64,000 nt of DNA from Patiriisocius sp047731265 (lineage in GTDB: Bacteria > Bacteroidota > Bacteroidia > Flavobacteriales > Flavobacteriaceae), in contig NZ_CP159835.1 of the NCBI RefSeq assembly GCF_047731265.1, positions 930,001 through 994,000 of the forward strand, in the 5' to 3' direction. Shown piece after piece: positions 16,685-25,953 of this stretch; positions within the stretch are counted from its first letter, which is position 1, and every line of letters begins with the position of its first letter. The notes under the pieces were generated by a model, which was not told where the DNA came from, made no database searches, and worked only from the letters and a program-made list of their open reading frames with translations. The position numbers were made by a program, and so were the translations under genes.

Positions 16685-18100
16685 ATGAAAGTAATAAATT
16701 TTTACAAACTAATCCTAGTATTTGCAACGGCACTTTTAGTAGTGTCTTGCGTAAAAGATGATGATTTTGATGTTCCGGATACCAGTGTAACTGCTCCAAA
16801 TATTGAAGGCACCATTATTACCATTGGTGCTCTTTACGATGCATTGTTACAAAATCAAAATAATCCAATTACGTTCTCTGAAACGAACTCATTCATCTCT
16901 GGTTTTGTAGTTTCTAATGACGAATCTGGGAACTTCTTTGAAGAAATAATCATGCAAGACAACGCAGTTAACCCAACAAGAGGTGTACGTGTTTTGATCG
17001 ATGTGAGTCCTTTGTTTACGTACGTCGAATTCGGTAGAAAAGCATTCGTGAAGCTAGATGGTTTGACTGTAGGCTTATCAAACGGAGTAATGACATTAGG
17101 GATTCCAAACGGAAATAACTTTGAAAAAATTCCAGAAGCTCAATTAAGAGAATTCGTTATTAGGGATCCAGAAGTAGCGTCTATTGAACCTAAGGTTATC
17201 TCTTTTTCTGAATTTAGTAATGAAAATATTAATCTTTACATTCGTTTAAACGATGTTCAATTTTCTTTTGAAGATGCTGTAGGAGATCCAAAAACTTTTG
17301 CAGGAGAGCCCGAAGATCAATTTGATGGTGAGCGCTCTTTAGAAAGCTGTGCGGCTGGACAAACTGTTGTTTTTAGCACAAGTACTTTTGCAGACTTTAA
17401 GTCTTTATTATTACCTGCAGGTAAAGGGACACTTGATGGTTTATTGACAATGGATTTCTTTGGAGAGGAGTTTAATGTGGTTGTAAATGACCCAACAACA
17501 ATCAATTTTGACAATCCAGATCGTTGCGATCCAGAAATCGTAGACTGCGGTATTGCGGCAACAACAGGGATCAACGTGATTTTTAGCGACTTCTTTGAAT
17601 CACAACAAACAAACAATCCAATAGCTGGAAACGGCTGGACGAACTATGCTGAAACTGGGTCTCAAGCTTGGGAAGCATTTTTTGACGATGGTGTAAATGC
17701 GTCTTTAGGAACATCTGCAACTATAGGATCTTTTATGTCTGGAGACGACAGCACGATAGCATGGCTGGTGACTCCACAAATTGATTTTGACGCACAAGAC
17801 GGAGAAACTTTAAACTTTAAAACATCTAATAGTTTCTCAGACGGTAGCACTATGGCTGTATTAATTTCTTTTAATTGGGACGGCGTTGCAGATAATATTC
17901 CTAATGCTAATTGGAGCGAACTTCCGTCTGCATTTATTGTTGGAGACGATGATTTCTTTGGAGATTGGTTTCCTTCTGGTAATGTCGGCTTAGAATGTGT
18001 TTCTGGCACAGGTCATATTGCATTTAGATACACAGGTAATGGAAATGAAGATTTTGATGGTTCCTATGAACTTGATGAAATTGAGATACGATCCAACTAA
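16685..18100 (+). CDS. DUF5689 / choice-of-anchor J lipoprotein
   Basis: A 471-residue surface or periplasmic lipoprotein. The N-terminus runs MKVINFYKLILVFATALLVVSC, with a good Bacteroidetes lipobox (VVSC, Cys22) and an acidic DDDFD stretch after it that fits a surface-export signal. Residues about 30-290 match the DUF5689 pattern, an OB-like beta domain with the TNSFISGFVVSNDESGNFF segment. The C-terminal 170 residues look like a choice-of-anchor J, jelly-roll module (WTNYAETGSQAWEAFFDD, and a C-terminal YELDEIEI strand). It lies 29 bases after the TonB receptor and ends in a strong terminator, so the two genes form an operon. Confidence 0.85.
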   Translation: MKVINFYKLILVFATALLVVSCVKDDDFDVPDTSVTAPNIEGTIITIGALYDALLQNQNNPITFSETNSFISGFVVSNDESGNFFEEIIMQDNAVNPTRGVRVLIDVSPLFTYVEFGRKAFVKLDGLTVGLSNGVMTLGIPNGNNFEKIPEAQLREFVIRDPEVASIEPKVISFSEFSNENINLYIRLNDVQFSFEDAVGDPKTFAGEPEDQFDGERSLESCAAGQTVVFSTSTFADFKSLLLPAGKGTLDGLLTMDFFGEEFNVVVNDPTTINFDNPDRCDPEIVDCGIAATTGINVIFSDFFESQQTNNPIAGNGWTNYAETGSQAWEAFFDDGVNASLGTSATIGSFMSGDDSTIAWLVTPQIDFDAQDGETLNFKTSNSFSDGSTMAVLISFNWDGVADNIPNANWSELPSAFIVGDDDFFGDWFPSGNVGLECVSGTGHIAFRYTGNGNEDFDGSYELDEIEIRSN

Positions 18101-18122
18101 ATTTATAAAATTTTCAAAACTA

Positions 18123-18156
18123 AAAAGACACTCTATTTTGAGTGTCTTTTTTTTTT
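18123..18156 (+). terminator. Rho-independent terminator after the DUF5689 gene
   Basis: An 11-bp perfect stem (AAAAGACACTC/GAGTGTCTTTT) with a 6-base loop, followed by six more T, 22 bases after the stop. Confidence 0.9.
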
Positions 18157-18279
18157 GCTCAAAAACTACTTTTTTAAGTTTCTAAATAGAAATCACTATT
18201 TTTAGGAAAATCAATACCTCATAATATCTCTTGGTTGTTTGCAATTTGAAAAAAATCAATCCTCAAAAAAGATTCATAA

Positions 18280-18684
18280 ATGAAAACGTCTCAAAATCTT
18301 CTACTTATGCTTCCTTTTACAGCAGCGGCAAGCCTAACAGCGCAAACCAAAAATAGCCAATCATATAATAGTCCAGGTGATACAAACCTTAACGAACGAT
18401 GTTGACGGAACAGCAAATGGAGGGGCAGAAAAACTGAAAAAAGCATTCCATCCTGATTTCAATTTATATACAATTTCTTATTACAGTTTAAGAGATCGCT
18501 CCGGAAAAAACATATAAAGAATGTCAAAGAAGCCGAAAAATCGAACAGCATTGGCAGGATAATTCCTATTGATTATGAGAAACATACCGCAATTTCTCAA
18601 GCAGAAATAGTGATTTTTTATTGGTGAATTTTTACCGATGACCATCTATTACTGAAACACGAAGGCATTTGGAAAATTGTCTAG
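18280..18684 (+). pseudogene. Decayed NTF2/SnoaL-like (lumazine-binding-like) secreted protein
   Basis: A fossil gene filling most of the 871-base gap before the OmpA gene. It starts at an ATG with a signal-peptide-like sequence (MKTSQNLLLMLPFTAAASLTAQ), but its own frame stops at 18405. Family-like pieces continue in shifting frames: IQTLTNDVDGTANGGAEKL, then KKAFHPDFNLYTISYYSLR, then NSIGRIIPIDYEKHTAISQ, and finally IFTDDHLLLKHEGIWKIV before a stop at 18684. These match the order of a nuclear-transport-factor-2-like protein of about 150 residues. At least three frameshifts plus stops are present. The family call rests on my recognition of the pieces and should be checked by translated search. 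Confidence 0.7.
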
Positions 18685-18897
18685 AAATCCTAATCTTATC
18701 AATCTTTTCCCAAAAAGCTCAAGAAAGAATAAAGGAATTACTAATTAGAAAACCCAGGGTATATCAGGATTAAAAATAGTCCAATACTTTCTTCATTATT
18801 ATTTCTCCTCCCAGTTTTGTCAAAAATAATTCTGACATCTTCAAAGGTTAAGTACGCGTGAGCACAAATAACCACATTTAAGAATTTCTAAACACAA

Positions 18898-18937
18898 AAA
18901 ACCCTCATAAATAGTAATGCTACTAATATGAGGGTTT
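18898..18937. terminator. Hairpin terminator downstream of the OmpA-family gene
   Basis: Arms AAACCCTCATA and TATGAGGGTTT form an 11-bp stem around a 17-base loop, 35 bases beyond the stop of the minus-strand OmpA gene. On that strand it is followed by a T-rich run (TTTTTGTG), so it most likely ends the T9SS-associated operon. Confidence 0.8.
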
Positions 18938-18971
18938 AAGCTTAATGGTTGGTTAAGCTATATTCTTAACA

Positions 18972-20867
18972 CTACCTTTTAGTGATTGTAAACTCAGACC
19001 TTCTATTCTTTTGGTTTTGTTCCTCTGTGCAATTCACTCCACAAGCTACTACTGGTTGTGTTTCACCATATCCTTTAGCACTTAATCTATTTGCCGCGAT
19101 ATCCTTAGAGATAATGTATTGCAAGGTAGATTGAGCACGTCTCTCAGAAAGATTTACATTGTAACTATCTTTTCCTCGGAAATCTGTATGACTTGCTATT
19201 GCTATTTCCATTTTTGGATATTTATTCATAATACTCACTACCTTGTCAAGTTCAAAAGCAGCTTGAGGTTTGATATTAGATTTATCTAAATCAAATAATA
19301 TTGAATTTAAAACAACCTTATCATCAACAATAATTTCTTCAATAGGGCTTAGATTGATTATAGCATTTACCTTTTCATCATTAGCAGAAGCAACAGCGGT
19401 AGCACTGCTCTCAAAGTTGGCTAAAACGGCTTGCACTTCATGCTCTTTATCACATTCAGCTTTAAACGCTACATTACCCTTAGCATCACTTGTTTTAGAA
19501 CTTAATCTATTTTGCATTGCATCATATAAATCCACTCTCGCTCCTGCAATAGGGGTATTCGTTAGCTTACTTACCACTTGTACATTAATGGTTACTTCAC
19601 AAGGAATATCTACTGGTTTGACAATATACATATCATCACTTCCTTTGCCACCTGTTCGATTAGAAGAAACATAACCTCTCTCTGAAGCCACATCATATTT
19701 GTATGCAAAATCGTCAGAAGCAGAATTTACTCCTGCTCCCATATTATTTACACCGCCAAAATCACTTCCAGAAGCCTCTGCATAAAACACATCCAAACCA
19801 CCAATACCTAGGTGACCGTCACTTGAAAAGTAAATCGTTCCATTGCTATCCACAAATGGAAAAAGCTCTTTACCTTCAGTATTAATGTTATCTCCCAATC
19901 GCTGAGGAGCTCCCAACGTACCGTCCGCCATAATTGAAGCTTTATAAATGTCAGACATACCTTTTCCGCCAGGCATATCGCTCACAAAATATAAAGTCTT
20001 GCCGTCAGGGCTTAGTGCTGGATGTCCTACTGAGTATTCATTATTATTAAAATCTGCGGATACCACTCCAGACCATCCCTTTCCTGCAATCATTTCAGCA
20101 TAGTAAAGGTTTATTTGGTTTACCCCTTCTTCACTTTTATCATAGTCGCCTTCAAAATAATCGTTGCGATCAAAATACAATCTTTTACCATCTGCAGAAA
20201 CAACCGCATTACTCTCGTGGTATTTAGTATTTACATCTCCTTCTAATAATACAGCGTTCTTAATTGTTCCGCCAACATCTGTGGCTTTATAGATATCTAA
20301 AAACGGTTCTTCGTTCCATTGGTATTTTTTACGTTTCTCGTTACGGCCAGAAGCAAAATAAAAATCTTTACCAAACATAATACCACCAAAATCTGCATAC
20401 TCACTATTAAGTTCTTCCATGTTCTCGGCAGAATAGCGTGCCATCTTATCCATCATTTGAGGGACATAATTGGGGTTTTTCATAAAATCCTTTGCACGAG
20501 TGTCGTCTGGTTTCATTTCGGCAAACTTTTTCATCCACGTATTATACTCACTAAACTTACCATTAGCCTTGAGTGATTGTGCATAATTATAAACCGATTC
20601 AGAATTCGCCTTTTTGCTCTTTACAACACGCTTATAATATGTCGCAGCTTTTTTAGTGTCATTTATGAAAAAGTAACTATTCGCGAGTCTTTCGAAAACG
20701 TATAGGTCACCATTTCCTCTTTTAAGTAATTTTTGATATGCTGCAGCCGCATCGGTATACGCTAACTGGTCATACAACTTATCAGCCTTTTTTGTTTTGC
20801 TATTCTGAGCAGTAACGAGTGAAGTACTTACTGCAATTAGTAAAAATATTGTATATATTTTATTCAT
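18972..20867 (-). CDS. OmpA-family protein with TPR and PD40 repeats (T9SS-associated)
   Basis: A 631-residue envelope protein. It has a signal peptide (1-20, SLVTAQ), TPR-like helices (about 25-110), and WD40/PD40 beta-propeller-like repeats (about 150-400; ALSPDGKTLYFVSDMPGGKG, with repeated FSSDGHLGIGG-type units). A CarboxypepD_reg-like domain follows (about 415-500). The C-terminal OmpA peptidoglycan-binding domain (about 515-631) has IASHTDFRGKDSYNVNLSERR and GYGETQPV. This architecture is typical of PorE-like partners encoded next to PorP/SprF proteins. It is last of three minus-strand genes and lies 25 bases after the PorP/SprF gene. It probably anchors the adhesin/PorP complex to peptidoglycan. 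Confidence 0.9.
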   Translation of the reverse strand: MNKIYTIFLLIAVSTSLVTAQNSKTKKADKLYDQLAYTDAAAAYQKLLKRGNGDLYVFERLANSYFFINDTKKAATYYKRVVKSKKANSESVYNYAQSLKANGKFSEYNTWMKKFAEMKPDDTRAKDFMKNPNYVPQMMDKMARYSAENMEELNSEYADFGGIMFGKDFYFASGRNEKRKKYQWNEEPFLDIYKATDVGGTIKNAVLLEGDVNTKYHESNAVVSADGKRLYFDRNDYFEGDYDKSEEGVNQINLYYAEMIAGKGWSGVVSADFNNNEYSVGHPALSPDGKTLYFVSDMPGGKGMSDIYKASIMADGTLGAPQRLGDNINTEGKELFPFVDSNGTIYFSSDGHLGIGGLDVFYAEASGSDFGGVNNMGAGVNSASDDFAYKYDVASERGYVSSNRTGGKGSDDMYIVKPVDIPCEVTINVQVVSKLTNTPIAGARVDLYDAMQNRLSSKTSDAKGNVAFKAECDKEHEVQAVLANFESSATAVASANDEKVNAIINLSPIEEIIVDDKVVLNSILFDLDKSNIKPQAAFELDKVVSIMNKYPKMEIAIASHTDFRGKDSYNVNLSERRAQSTLQYIISKDIAANRLSAKGYGETQPVVACGVNCTEEQNQKNRRSEFTITKR

Positions 20868-20892
20868 TTTGAATGAAATTAAATGTTGTTAA

Positions 20893-21813
20893 TTAGAAGT
20901 ATCTTGGTGATTTTAATGTACGTGGCCTGCTAAATAAATCGAATGTAAGAATGATTTCGTGTGACGAATCTGCAACTACATTTATATCTGAATTTACAGC
21001 GTCATATGCATATCCAACTCGTACTTCTGGAAGAACTTGAAATCCTACAAGACCACTAAAGGAATCATCTAGTCTATAGGAAACTCCCAACTCAAACTTT
21101 TCAAAAAACAATGCATTTATGTTTGCGTCAAAAGACACCGGTGCATCGAAGGCAGATTTAACTAAAACAGAAGGTTTCAATTTAACGTTATCTGTTACTT
21201 GAAATACATATCCAGCAGTTCCAAAATAGTGATTGGTTTCGTTACCGTATTTAAGTCCGTTTTCGTCAAGGTGTACGGAGTTTAATAGATTGGGAACCGA
21301 AAATCCGACGTAATAATTATCCCCATAAAGAAATGCTCCCGCACCTATATTAGGATATGTATTACTAATGTTTTGAGAGAAAAATGGATCTGATTGGTCT
21401 TGTAATGTTAAATCTACCAAGCCCACATCGTGAAGGGTTATCCCCGCTTTTAGCCCAAATGCTAGCCTTGTAGTTTCACCCAATGGTATTGTGTACGAAA
21501 AATCTGCATAAATATTAGTTTCTTTTACAGGCCCCAATTGATCACGAATTGCGGAAAGCCCTAACCCAACTCTATCGTTTAGAGCGCCATGACCAGAAAA
21601 CGTGAAAGTTTCTGGTGCGCCTTCTAGAGTTGACCATTGCTGACGATATAATGCAGTAAAAGATATACTTTCTTTAGAACCAGCATAGGCAGGATTAACT
21701 ACATTCATATTGTACATATACTGAGTGTATTGTGGATCCTGCTGTGCGCTTGCAGAATCTATAAAGAGCGTGAAGCTCAGAAGTACTAATACTATTGATA
21801 TTTGTTTTTTCAT
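20893..21813 (-). CDS. Type IX secretion system PorP/SprF-family outer-membrane protein
   Basis: A 306-residue beta-barrel of the PorP/SprF family. It has a signal peptide (1-23, SASAQ), followed by the signature QDPQYTQYMYNMNVVNPAYA at the start of the mature protein and then YRQQWSTLEGAPETFTFSG. The C-terminus ends SPRYF, with a terminal aromatic. SprF-like proteins are needed for secretion or surface attachment of the adhesin encoded beside them. It sits between a T9SS type B adhesin gene and an OmpA gene, the standard triad, with a 107-base gap upstream and 25 bases downstream. Confidence 0.94.
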   Translation of the reverse strand: MKKQISIVLVLLSFTLFIDSASAQQDPQYTQYMYNMNVVNPAYAGSKESISFTALYRQQWSTLEGAPETFTFSGHGALNDRVGLGLSAIRDQLGPVKETNIYADFSYTIPLGETTRLAFGLKAGITLHDVGLVDLTLQDQSDPFFSQNISNTYPNIGAGAFLYGDNYYVGFSVPNLLNSVHLDENGLKYGNETNHYFGTAGYVFQVTDNVKLKPSVLVKSAFDAPVSFDANINALFFEKFELGVSYRLDDSFSGLVGFQVLPEVRVGYAYDAVNSDINVVADSSHEIILTFDLFSRPRTLKSPRYF

Positions 21814-21920
21814 TCGATTTGAATTTTATTTTGTCATCGTTACAAATGACCTTAAAAATATTTATTTTTCTATTTGAAATACAGTCGCATAGAGATTTTC
21901 ATCCCACACTAGAAGTTTAC

Positions 21921-24900
21921 TTAATTTTGATCTCTATTAATGTAAATCCAGCCTGTAGGTGTTTGTGTTTCAAAGCCAGAATCAACATTTCTTAGTGTCA
22001 ATACATAAAAATAGGTTCCCGTAGGAAGCTCTTCACCATCATCTGTTTGGCCAAACCATTGGTTTGAATAGTTATCAAACTCATATACTAGCCTTCCAAG
22101 CCTGTTGTATATTTGAAGTTTATCTATCCCTGTTCTATTAGCTAAGAATGAAAGATCTAATTCATCATTCATCCCATCCCCATTAGGTGAAATACCTTGT
22201 GAAACAACACAATTTGCATTGTCAGTATATAATGAAATATTTGTCGAGGCGGTGCCTGTGCATCCTTCTGCGTTTGTTATCACAACACTATATTGAGTTG
22301 TTGTAGCATTTTCAGGCAAACTTATAACAAGAGTGTTATTTGTTTCTCCTTGCACTGAGACTCCGTCCGCAAACCATTCATAAGTAACGCCCGTTTCGCT
22401 AGTAGTCGCACTAATTGTATTATTAAACTCAGGACATGTCTCAGGATCATTTGTCAAGGTTACTGTTAGTGGATCATTAATTCCAATCACAATACTATCT
22501 GTTCCCATACAACCGTTGGCATTTGTTACTACGACACTATACTCTGCAGAAGTATTCTCTGGTAGACTAAAATTAATTGAACTTCCTGTCTCACTAGCCA
22601 ATAAATCACCATTCAAAAACCATTCATAGGTGAGGTTTGTTTCGTTTGAAGTGGCTGTTATTGTATTTTGAAAATCTGGACAAACGTCAAAATCATCACC
22701 CAATGATACCACAACGGGATCCAAAATTAAAACAACAATTTCATCTGTTATTATACAACCGTTTATTGTTGTGAGTTCCAAAGTATATGTCCCACTTTGA
22801 TCCACTGTTATGCTTTGAGTAATTTCGCCAGTTGACCACAAGAAAGTTGCTCCTGTTGCATCACCAGTTATAATTGGATTTATAGTAAAATCTTCGCCAT
22901 CACATATGGTAGCATCTAAGCCAAGATCTAGGACAGGAACATCAAGTATAATTACATCAACTGTAAATGTCATTTCGCTACAAGGCGGAACACTTACAAC
23001 TACGGTGTGTATTCCTGAAGTAACAGGCATGTAAACCGCATTTGTTGATACAACAGCACCAACTGGGTCTGTCCACTCATATGTTACTGTACTTAAATCT
23101 ATACCAGCATTAGTTGGAGTCGCATCTAAATCTTCAAAATTAATATCTGGGCAAAATTCTATTTCAGTGGGTAGATCGGTTGTTATAACGATTGGTTGCC
23201 CAATTAATAAATCAAAACTTGTCGTACTAAAACATGTAGCTTGTAAAGCACGCGCTACTCTTACAAATATCGTTTCAGGGTTTGAAACATTTACATACGC
23301 CGTAGGAGTTGCAATTGGCGCGTTTGCCAAGTCTGCATCAGCTTGAGAGATATGATATGAAAAATTAAAGTCTGCTGCGTTTTGTCCGTTTAATATTTCG
23401 ACAGCAGTAGAAGTTAAATCAAATGTTGCTTCCTCGTTTCCTGTTTCGTCACATAATGACAAATCCATAGGAGCCACTAAGACAGGTGGCAACCCTTCTG
23501 CAAAAAGTCTTATGTCATCAATTGCTAAATCATTACCACAAGCTGCAAAAACAGTGTTCTCAATAACAATTTGAATTTCTGTAGCAACCCCTGAATTAAA
23601 CTCTAGATTGTACCGAGTCCAATTGGGTGCTGTGCCATTAGCAACATCTCCGGTATTACCAGTTACAATAGTTGTTCCTCCAGCATCTTCAATTCTAAAA
23701 TCTAAATTTGAAGGGGCACCGCCACTTGGGCAAATATTTGTATTTGTGTCATACACGGTGGTCATAAAAAAGTCAAAAATATGATCGGTATTAGCCGTTA
23801 CTACAACAGTTCTTCTGTATAACTCTATTTCGTTGGCATCTTCAGAAGGATTGAAAAATATCATTCTTCCATCCGTATCATCATTTGTATTGTCTTGTAA
23901 ATCATCGAACCAACCGGTATTAAGACCCGCAGATGTGTTGCTAACTGTATACTCATTAGCCTCCATTTGCGTAGTACCATTAAAGTCAAGTGGTGTAAAA
24001 GGATGCGTAACACGACCCGTACCAGTTTCAAAATCTTCAACAAGTACTAAATCTGTGCAATCAAAGAGCACACAACCTTCTTCTCTGGTAACGATAACGT
24101 CATCTGTTATTTCTTGAAATGATCCATCCGGTAATTCTACTACTAAGGCCGCAGTATAAGTAGTGGTTGCTTCTGGGCAAACATTAAGTACAGCATCATT
24201 ACCTAGTACTGTTCCCGCCGCATCTCTCCATTCAAAGGTACTTGCATTAATAGGCGCCCCATTAGGCACAAATCTCCAACTTTCGTCCATCGCGGTCCAA
24301 GCTCCAACATTTCTATCTTCAGGCACACTAAATTCAGTAAGATTATTTCCTTGTAAAGCAATTACAGCCAAACCGTCATTCCAAGTAGTACAAATATCTT
24401 TGTTTACAATGTTTACGTCAATCACATTTAATGATTCGTATAATAAAATTTGTTGTGTTGTTAGAAGGTCTGTGCAATCAAATTGAGGAATTTCATTAAA
24501 ATTTAGAACAAAAGTCCTAAACGGAGCGGTTCCAATTACAAAAAAATTAATGTTAGCTGGAACCGAAGCTGGGTTTATATCATGATAAGCCCCAAAAATA
24601 CTATTTGCTACAAGACCGGGAGTGTTCATAGGAATCATATCTGTAGGATCCATAACCCAAGTATGGAAACCATTTAAGGATGTATCGAACGAAGCCACAC
24701 CATTACCGGAAACTACAATACTATTATAGGTAACACCATAAAATGAGAATTCAAATGGTAATCCAATGGGGTCACTCCATTCATCATCTACGTCAATAGA
24801 TGTTGGGTCTCCTCCGGTAAGAGGAGGAATATCGCATAAAGGTCCTTGTATTGTATATCCTGTTGTTTCTCTATTTGGGACTGCTATAAACGCTGCGACT

Positions 24901-25691
24901 ATATCCACACATTGTGTCTCACATTCTAATAATATATCACTGCCAGCATCGACAAAATCACAATTACCTTGTACTACACACACAAATTCTTCGCTATCAA
25001 AATTGCAGTTAGCGTCTCCTGTATCTACTGAAAAAATAACCGCAAGTGCAGGATTATAAGGGCCAAATACTAATTGCCCAGGAGCCATAACAGACTGTGG
25101 AGCACTCCCTTGATTGTCTGTTACTGTAATAGTAGTGGCGCTGCCTAAATCTGTAATGTCTGCTGTTACACTATACATTTGCCCCGGATCACACATCTCA
25201 TCTCCAACAAAAGTAACAACTGATTCGATACAGGTTAAACATACTACATCAAAATCAAAAGGGGTAAAACCATTATCGGCACAGTTAACAGAGGCATCAC
25301 TATCAATCATAAAGGTGATCTCATTTCCTGTGGACTCAAACACCAGTCCAGTAAAATCACCTAAATTACCATTAGGTGTTGGATTTATATTAGTTACCCC
25401 ATCAGTGTCTAAAATAATTACATCGTCAAAGGGATTTTCAACCATTCCCGCGTTAAATGAAAGACGCAATGGGAAGGCTGTATCTCCTACAAATGTAAAA
25501 GAGGTTAGATCGTTATTGGTATAACAGTAGGTGGTGTTTACAGGGCCATTAGCGCAAATTATAGCTGTATTTGTCTGACTATATCCTACACTAATTGACA
25601 TTAAAGCTATGCACAAAGTCATAACGGTCCTTCTAGTTTTTACTAGAGAAAGAAATTTTTTAGCATGTTCGAGAGGTAATTGTATCTTCAT
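21921..25691 (-). CDS. T9SS type B (gliding-motility-associated C-terminal) surface adhesin
   Basis: A large secreted protein of 1256 residues from the chosen start at 25691. An in-frame start at 25733 would add 14 residues; I prefer 25691 because the extra stretch contains a -7-like TATTTTTA. The N-terminal signal ends SVGYSQ. The body holds many acidic, Cys- and Gly-rich Ig/PKD-like modules. The last two before the C-terminus are near repeats of about 85 residues that share TYEWF and YSVVVTNANGC/YSVVITNAEGC. The C-terminal domain has GISPNGDGMNDELDLSF, LQIYNRLGRLVYE, LPTGTYFYVLTLRN and ends GWIYINRDQN, the type B sorting signal. It is exported by T9SS with the help of the adjacent PorP/SprF protein. 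Confidence 0.92.
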   Translation of the reverse strand: MKIQLPLEHAKKFLSLVKTRRTVMTLCIALMSISVGYSQTNTAIICANGPVNTTYCYTNNDLTSFTFVGDTAFPLRLSFNAGMVENPFDDVIILDTDGVTNINPTPNGNLGDFTGLVFESTGNEITFMIDSDASVNCADNGFTPFDFDVVCLTCIESVVTFVGDEMCDPGQMYSVTADITDLGSATTITVTDNQGSAPQSVMAPGQLVFGPYNPALAVIFSVDTGDANCNFDSEEFVCVVQGNCDFVDAGSDILLECETQCVDIVAAFIAVPNRETTGYTIQGPLCDIPPLTGGDPTSIDVDDEWSDPIGLPFEFSFYGVTYNSIVVSGNGVASFDTSLNGFHTWVMDPTDMIPMNTPGLVANSIFGAYHDINPASVPANINFFVIGTAPFRTFVLNFNEIPQFDCTDLLTTQQILLYESLNVIDVNIVNKDICTTWNDGLAVIALQGNNLTEFSVPEDRNVGAWTAMDESWRFVPNGAPINASTFEWRDAAGTVLGNDAVLNVCPEATTTYTAALVVELPDGSFQEITDDVIVTREEGCVLFDCTDLVLVEDFETGTGRVTHPFTPLDFNGTTQMEANEYTVSNTSAGLNTGWFDDLQDNTNDDTDGRMIFFNPSEDANEIELYRRTVVVTANTDHIFDFFMTTVYDTNTNICPSGGAPSNLDFRIEDAGGTTIVTGNTGDVANGTAPNWTRYNLEFNSGVATEIQIVIENTVFAACGNDLAIDDIRLFAEGLPPVLVAPMDLSLCDETGNEEATFDLTSTAVEILNGQNAADFNFSYHISQADADLANAPIATPTAYVNVSNPETIFVRVARALQATCFSTTSFDLLIGQPIVITTDLPTEIEFCPDINFEDLDATPTNAGIDLSTVTYEWTDPVGAVVSTNAVYMPVTSGIHTVVVSVPPCSEMTFTVDVIILDVPVLDLGLDATICDGEDFTINPIITGDATGATFLWSTGEITQSITVDQSGTYTLELTTINGCIITDEIVVLILDPVVVSLGDDFDVCPDFQNTITATSNETNLTYEWFLNGDLLASETGSSINFSLPENTSAEYSVVVTNANGCMGTDSIVIGINDPLTVTLTNDPETCPEFNNTISATTSETGVTYEWFADGVSVQGETNNTLVISLPENATTTQYSVVITNAEGCTGTASTNISLYTDNANCVVSQGISPNGDGMNDELDLSFLANRTGIDKLQIYNRLGRLVYEFDNYSNQWFGQTDDGEELPTGTYFYVLTLRNVDSGFETQTPTGWIYINRDQN

Positions 25692-25953
25692 CAAGAGAAT
25701 TTTTTGATTATTTTGGACTCTAAAAATAGACAAAATAACTTAAGTGAGACAGCAACCTATGAAATTTAGACGTATTACCGTAATTTACCGATTAACGTTA
25801 TGTTAACAATTACCTATAATACAATGTGAGTTTTTTTTGTTCACTTCTTGCTACCAAACAATGAACGGCAAAAGCGTATATCAATCCCTACAAACTCGAT
25901 AGAATAGGCGTTTTAGGCTATTCATCACAAGGCCGTATTATCATTGTCAACTC

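Noticed and set aside
18700..18890. Minus-strand frame of about 45 codons downstream of the NTF2-like remnant
   Set aside because: It lacks a good start, has no recognisable family and is short enough to be chance.
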